Origin: Eucalyptus grandis
Taxonomy: Eukaryota > Streptophyta > Magnoliopsida > Myrtales > Myrtaceae
DNA: 64,000 bases
Direction of reading: 5' to 3'
Assembly: GCF_016545825.1 (NCBI RefSeq)
Contig: NC_052621.1
Span: 4,364,199 to 4,428,198 of the forward strand
Part shown: piece after piece, positions 62,263-64,000 of the stretch
Numbering within the stretch: position 1 is the stretch's first letter
Layout: every line of letters begins with the position of its first letter
The notes under the pieces: model-generated
The model's database searches: none
Seen by the model: the letters and a program-made list of their open reading frames with translations, nothing else
What the model was told of the DNA's origin: nothing
Made by a program: the position numbers and the translations under genes

Positions 62263-64000
62263 ATGGCTCAACGGGAGGCGGCTTCAGGACTACATTGACA
62301 CCTTGAAGCACGAGGTGATCGCTTCCCTATAGCTTCCATCTCCATGGCATCTCTTTTCGCTAGATCATCAGTCATCTGCACGTTTTAGATTTTGACATCT
62401 CGCCTGGCAAAAGAAGTGATCGACCTTTTCGTTTCCTGAATGACGAGCGAGCAACCCTCTTTTAAGCTGATGAGCATGAGCTTTAGATCGTCTTATCTCG
62501 ATCTATGTATACATGCATGATTATGCAGTCCATCTTGACTGCTTCTTTTGTAGGAAAATGCAGATTATTTCTCGTATACGTATACCAAGAGGACAGTAGC
62601 ACTAGGTTTTGTCCACCCGACCATCCGTAAAATTATTTTATATAATATCTTATTGTGCATTTTGCCATCGCGAAATGATTTTTTTCTTTTTTGGAGGGTT
62701 ATTGTATATAAAGGGAAGATGAACATGGTTTTATTTTTTATTTTTTAATTCCTTTTCATGGTTGGAGAATTAGCTTGGCGTTAACCACATTGCAGAAGAT
62801 CTTACCAAGTGCCTGTGACTTTGATAGTTATTTCTCCTCTTTGAGAGTTGACATTTCGCATCTCCATTTTTACCATCTGTCTAGGGTATCATGGATGGAG
62901 AGTATGAGGAGACCAGGAGAGCACAAAACTCAAATTTTCCAAATCTCATGATGAATGTCATCGACAATTTCCTGAGTGACGGTGACAACAGCATGAGAGA
63001 TTTAGCCGACCTTCTGTAAGCTTCAATTTTCTTGACTTTGACGGGTTGCTCTAAGTTTTCATTCTTTTCTGGCTTCTCGGTCGCTAATAATCAGTGGGTG
63101 ATTTTGATGATTGTTTTCAGGAGTGCAAGGAGCGTGGATTATACTAAAGTCACTACTGCTGCTCATCTGATCAAAGGAGGTGGCAACAGGTAGATAAACA
63201 ATTTACTTTAATTTCCAAAAAGGGTAACCATTCGATTTTATTGGTATGTTACGCGTGAAATTTTCTTAAAATTAATTTCTTGACATGAAATACTCAACAT
63301 CTTCAAGAGTAGAACATTTCCAGCACTTGTGTTTGAAAGTTTCCCCTTTTAGTCATATTCTTAGCATGCTGCATTAGGAAAGATCAATCCTATTTGAATT
63401 ATGCGCTTGCAAGAAGGCTGATCAGTGGCCTGAGTCCGTGTTTGTTGGAAAAACCAGATAACGGTAGATTTCCGTATCCAATATTTAGGTTTTGTTTGGC
63501 CAAGGCGTGTGGACACTGTCTAGTACATTCCAATGGGACTAGCGCGTGAAGAAATTTGAGCATGAGAGTTTTGAACCTTGTGATTTGATCTGCCTTATTG
63601 TTCGGAAACATTAGCCAATGAGATAACTCCCAACTAAGTGGTGTATGCAGTGCATTACTGTCAAGTCTGTAAAATGTGCATACGATAACACATAAATAGG
63701 CCGTGAATTTTGTCCACTTTTGAATTATATCATTGGCCTAGTTCCATATTAATTAAAGCCACATTCTGATGCTTTTGGAGAGCTACTTCTGTGCCATGGC
63801 CAAATTATCTAAATACGGACATATAACGTATTCGTGTGCTCGTTGCTTGTGTTGTAGCCTTGGTGGTTGCCGGGTTGTTGCAGCAGCTCGTGCTCTTATA
63901 AATGCCAGCCTGAATCAGGACAAGCAAAGGTAGAAATTGGCATTTTCTTTGCATCCATGATTTCAGAACCCTTATAACAGTATGTGCACAATTATATATA
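62263..64000 (+). CDS. HPt (AHP-like) phosphotransfer gene copy 3, 5' part (runs off window)
   Basis: Four exons are visible. Exon 1 at 62263-62314 contains RRLQDYIDTLKHE, resembling AHP helix 1, and ends GAG|GTGATC. Exon 2 at 62885-63015 gives GIMDGEYEETRRAQNSNFPN then LMMNVIDNFLSDGDNSMRDL. Exon 3 at 63121-63189 gives SARSVDYTKVTTAAHLIKGG. Exon 4 at 63858-63929 gives LGGCRVVAAARALINASLNQ. Exons 1 and 2 join in phase 0 (KHE-GIMDG), unlike copy 2. The frame that gives LQDYIDTLKHE has no ATG: the only ATG after the TATA box (62263) is one base out of frame and stops within exon 1. The phosphotransfer motif is HLIKGGGNSLGG, with His kept. Intron 3 is shorter than in copy 2 (668 versus 953 bp). 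The C-terminal exons lie beyond the window. It may be a gene with one frameshift in exon 1, or a sequencing error there. Confidence 0.72.

Overview
The window is plant nuclear DNA, most likely from a eudicot. It has AT-rich intergenic sequence, multi-exon genes with GT-AG introns, and pieces of three plant genes: a cytokinin-type histidine phosphotransfer (HPt/AHP) gene, a CYP71/PPWD1-type WD40-cyclophilin, and ribosomal protein P2. I cannot name the species.

About 77% of the window (roughly 3,487-52,854) is one tandem satellite array of about 156 monomers. The full monomer is about 332 bp. It has a long arm of about 245 bp and a short arm of about 87 bp, and both arms begin with related versions of the same ~58-bp sequence. 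Two of the six monomer classes have lost most of the short arm and are about 277 bp long. Six recognisable classes (called A-F here) repeat in fixed order, giving a higher-order repeat (HOR) of about 1.885 kb. The HOR grows to 7-mers (~2.22 kb) and 8-mers (~2.53 kb), mainly by duplication of class D. The left edge is sharp and the first few monomers do not follow the HOR. The right part (about 47.6-52.85 kb) is increasingly degenerate and ends in a 100-N assembly gap, so the true right edge is not seen.

The array splits a tandem family of HPt genes. Left of it (1-920) are the last two coding exons of copy 1. Right of it are copy 2 (about 55.2-59.0 kb) and the first four exons of copy 3 (from 62.26 kb to the window end). 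All are on the + strand. They share promoter, intron and 3' sequence, so they are segmental duplicates. Where the exon is present, the phospho-accepting His is kept. The first exon looks damaged, or its start is unclear, in copies 2 and 3.

Between copy 1 and the array lies a five-exon in-frame fragment of a CYP71/PPWD1-like gene, lacking both the WD40 N-terminus and the cyclophilin C-terminus. Between copies 2 and 3 lie an LTR-like insertion in the copy 2 3' region, a degenerate short repeat, and an antisense P2 exon whose ATG has become ACG. The window is a duplication hotspot: a gene family, captured gene pieces and a young satellite with HOR structure lie side by side. The many 60-95 residue minus-strand open frames inside the array are by-products of the repeat and are not annotated as genes.
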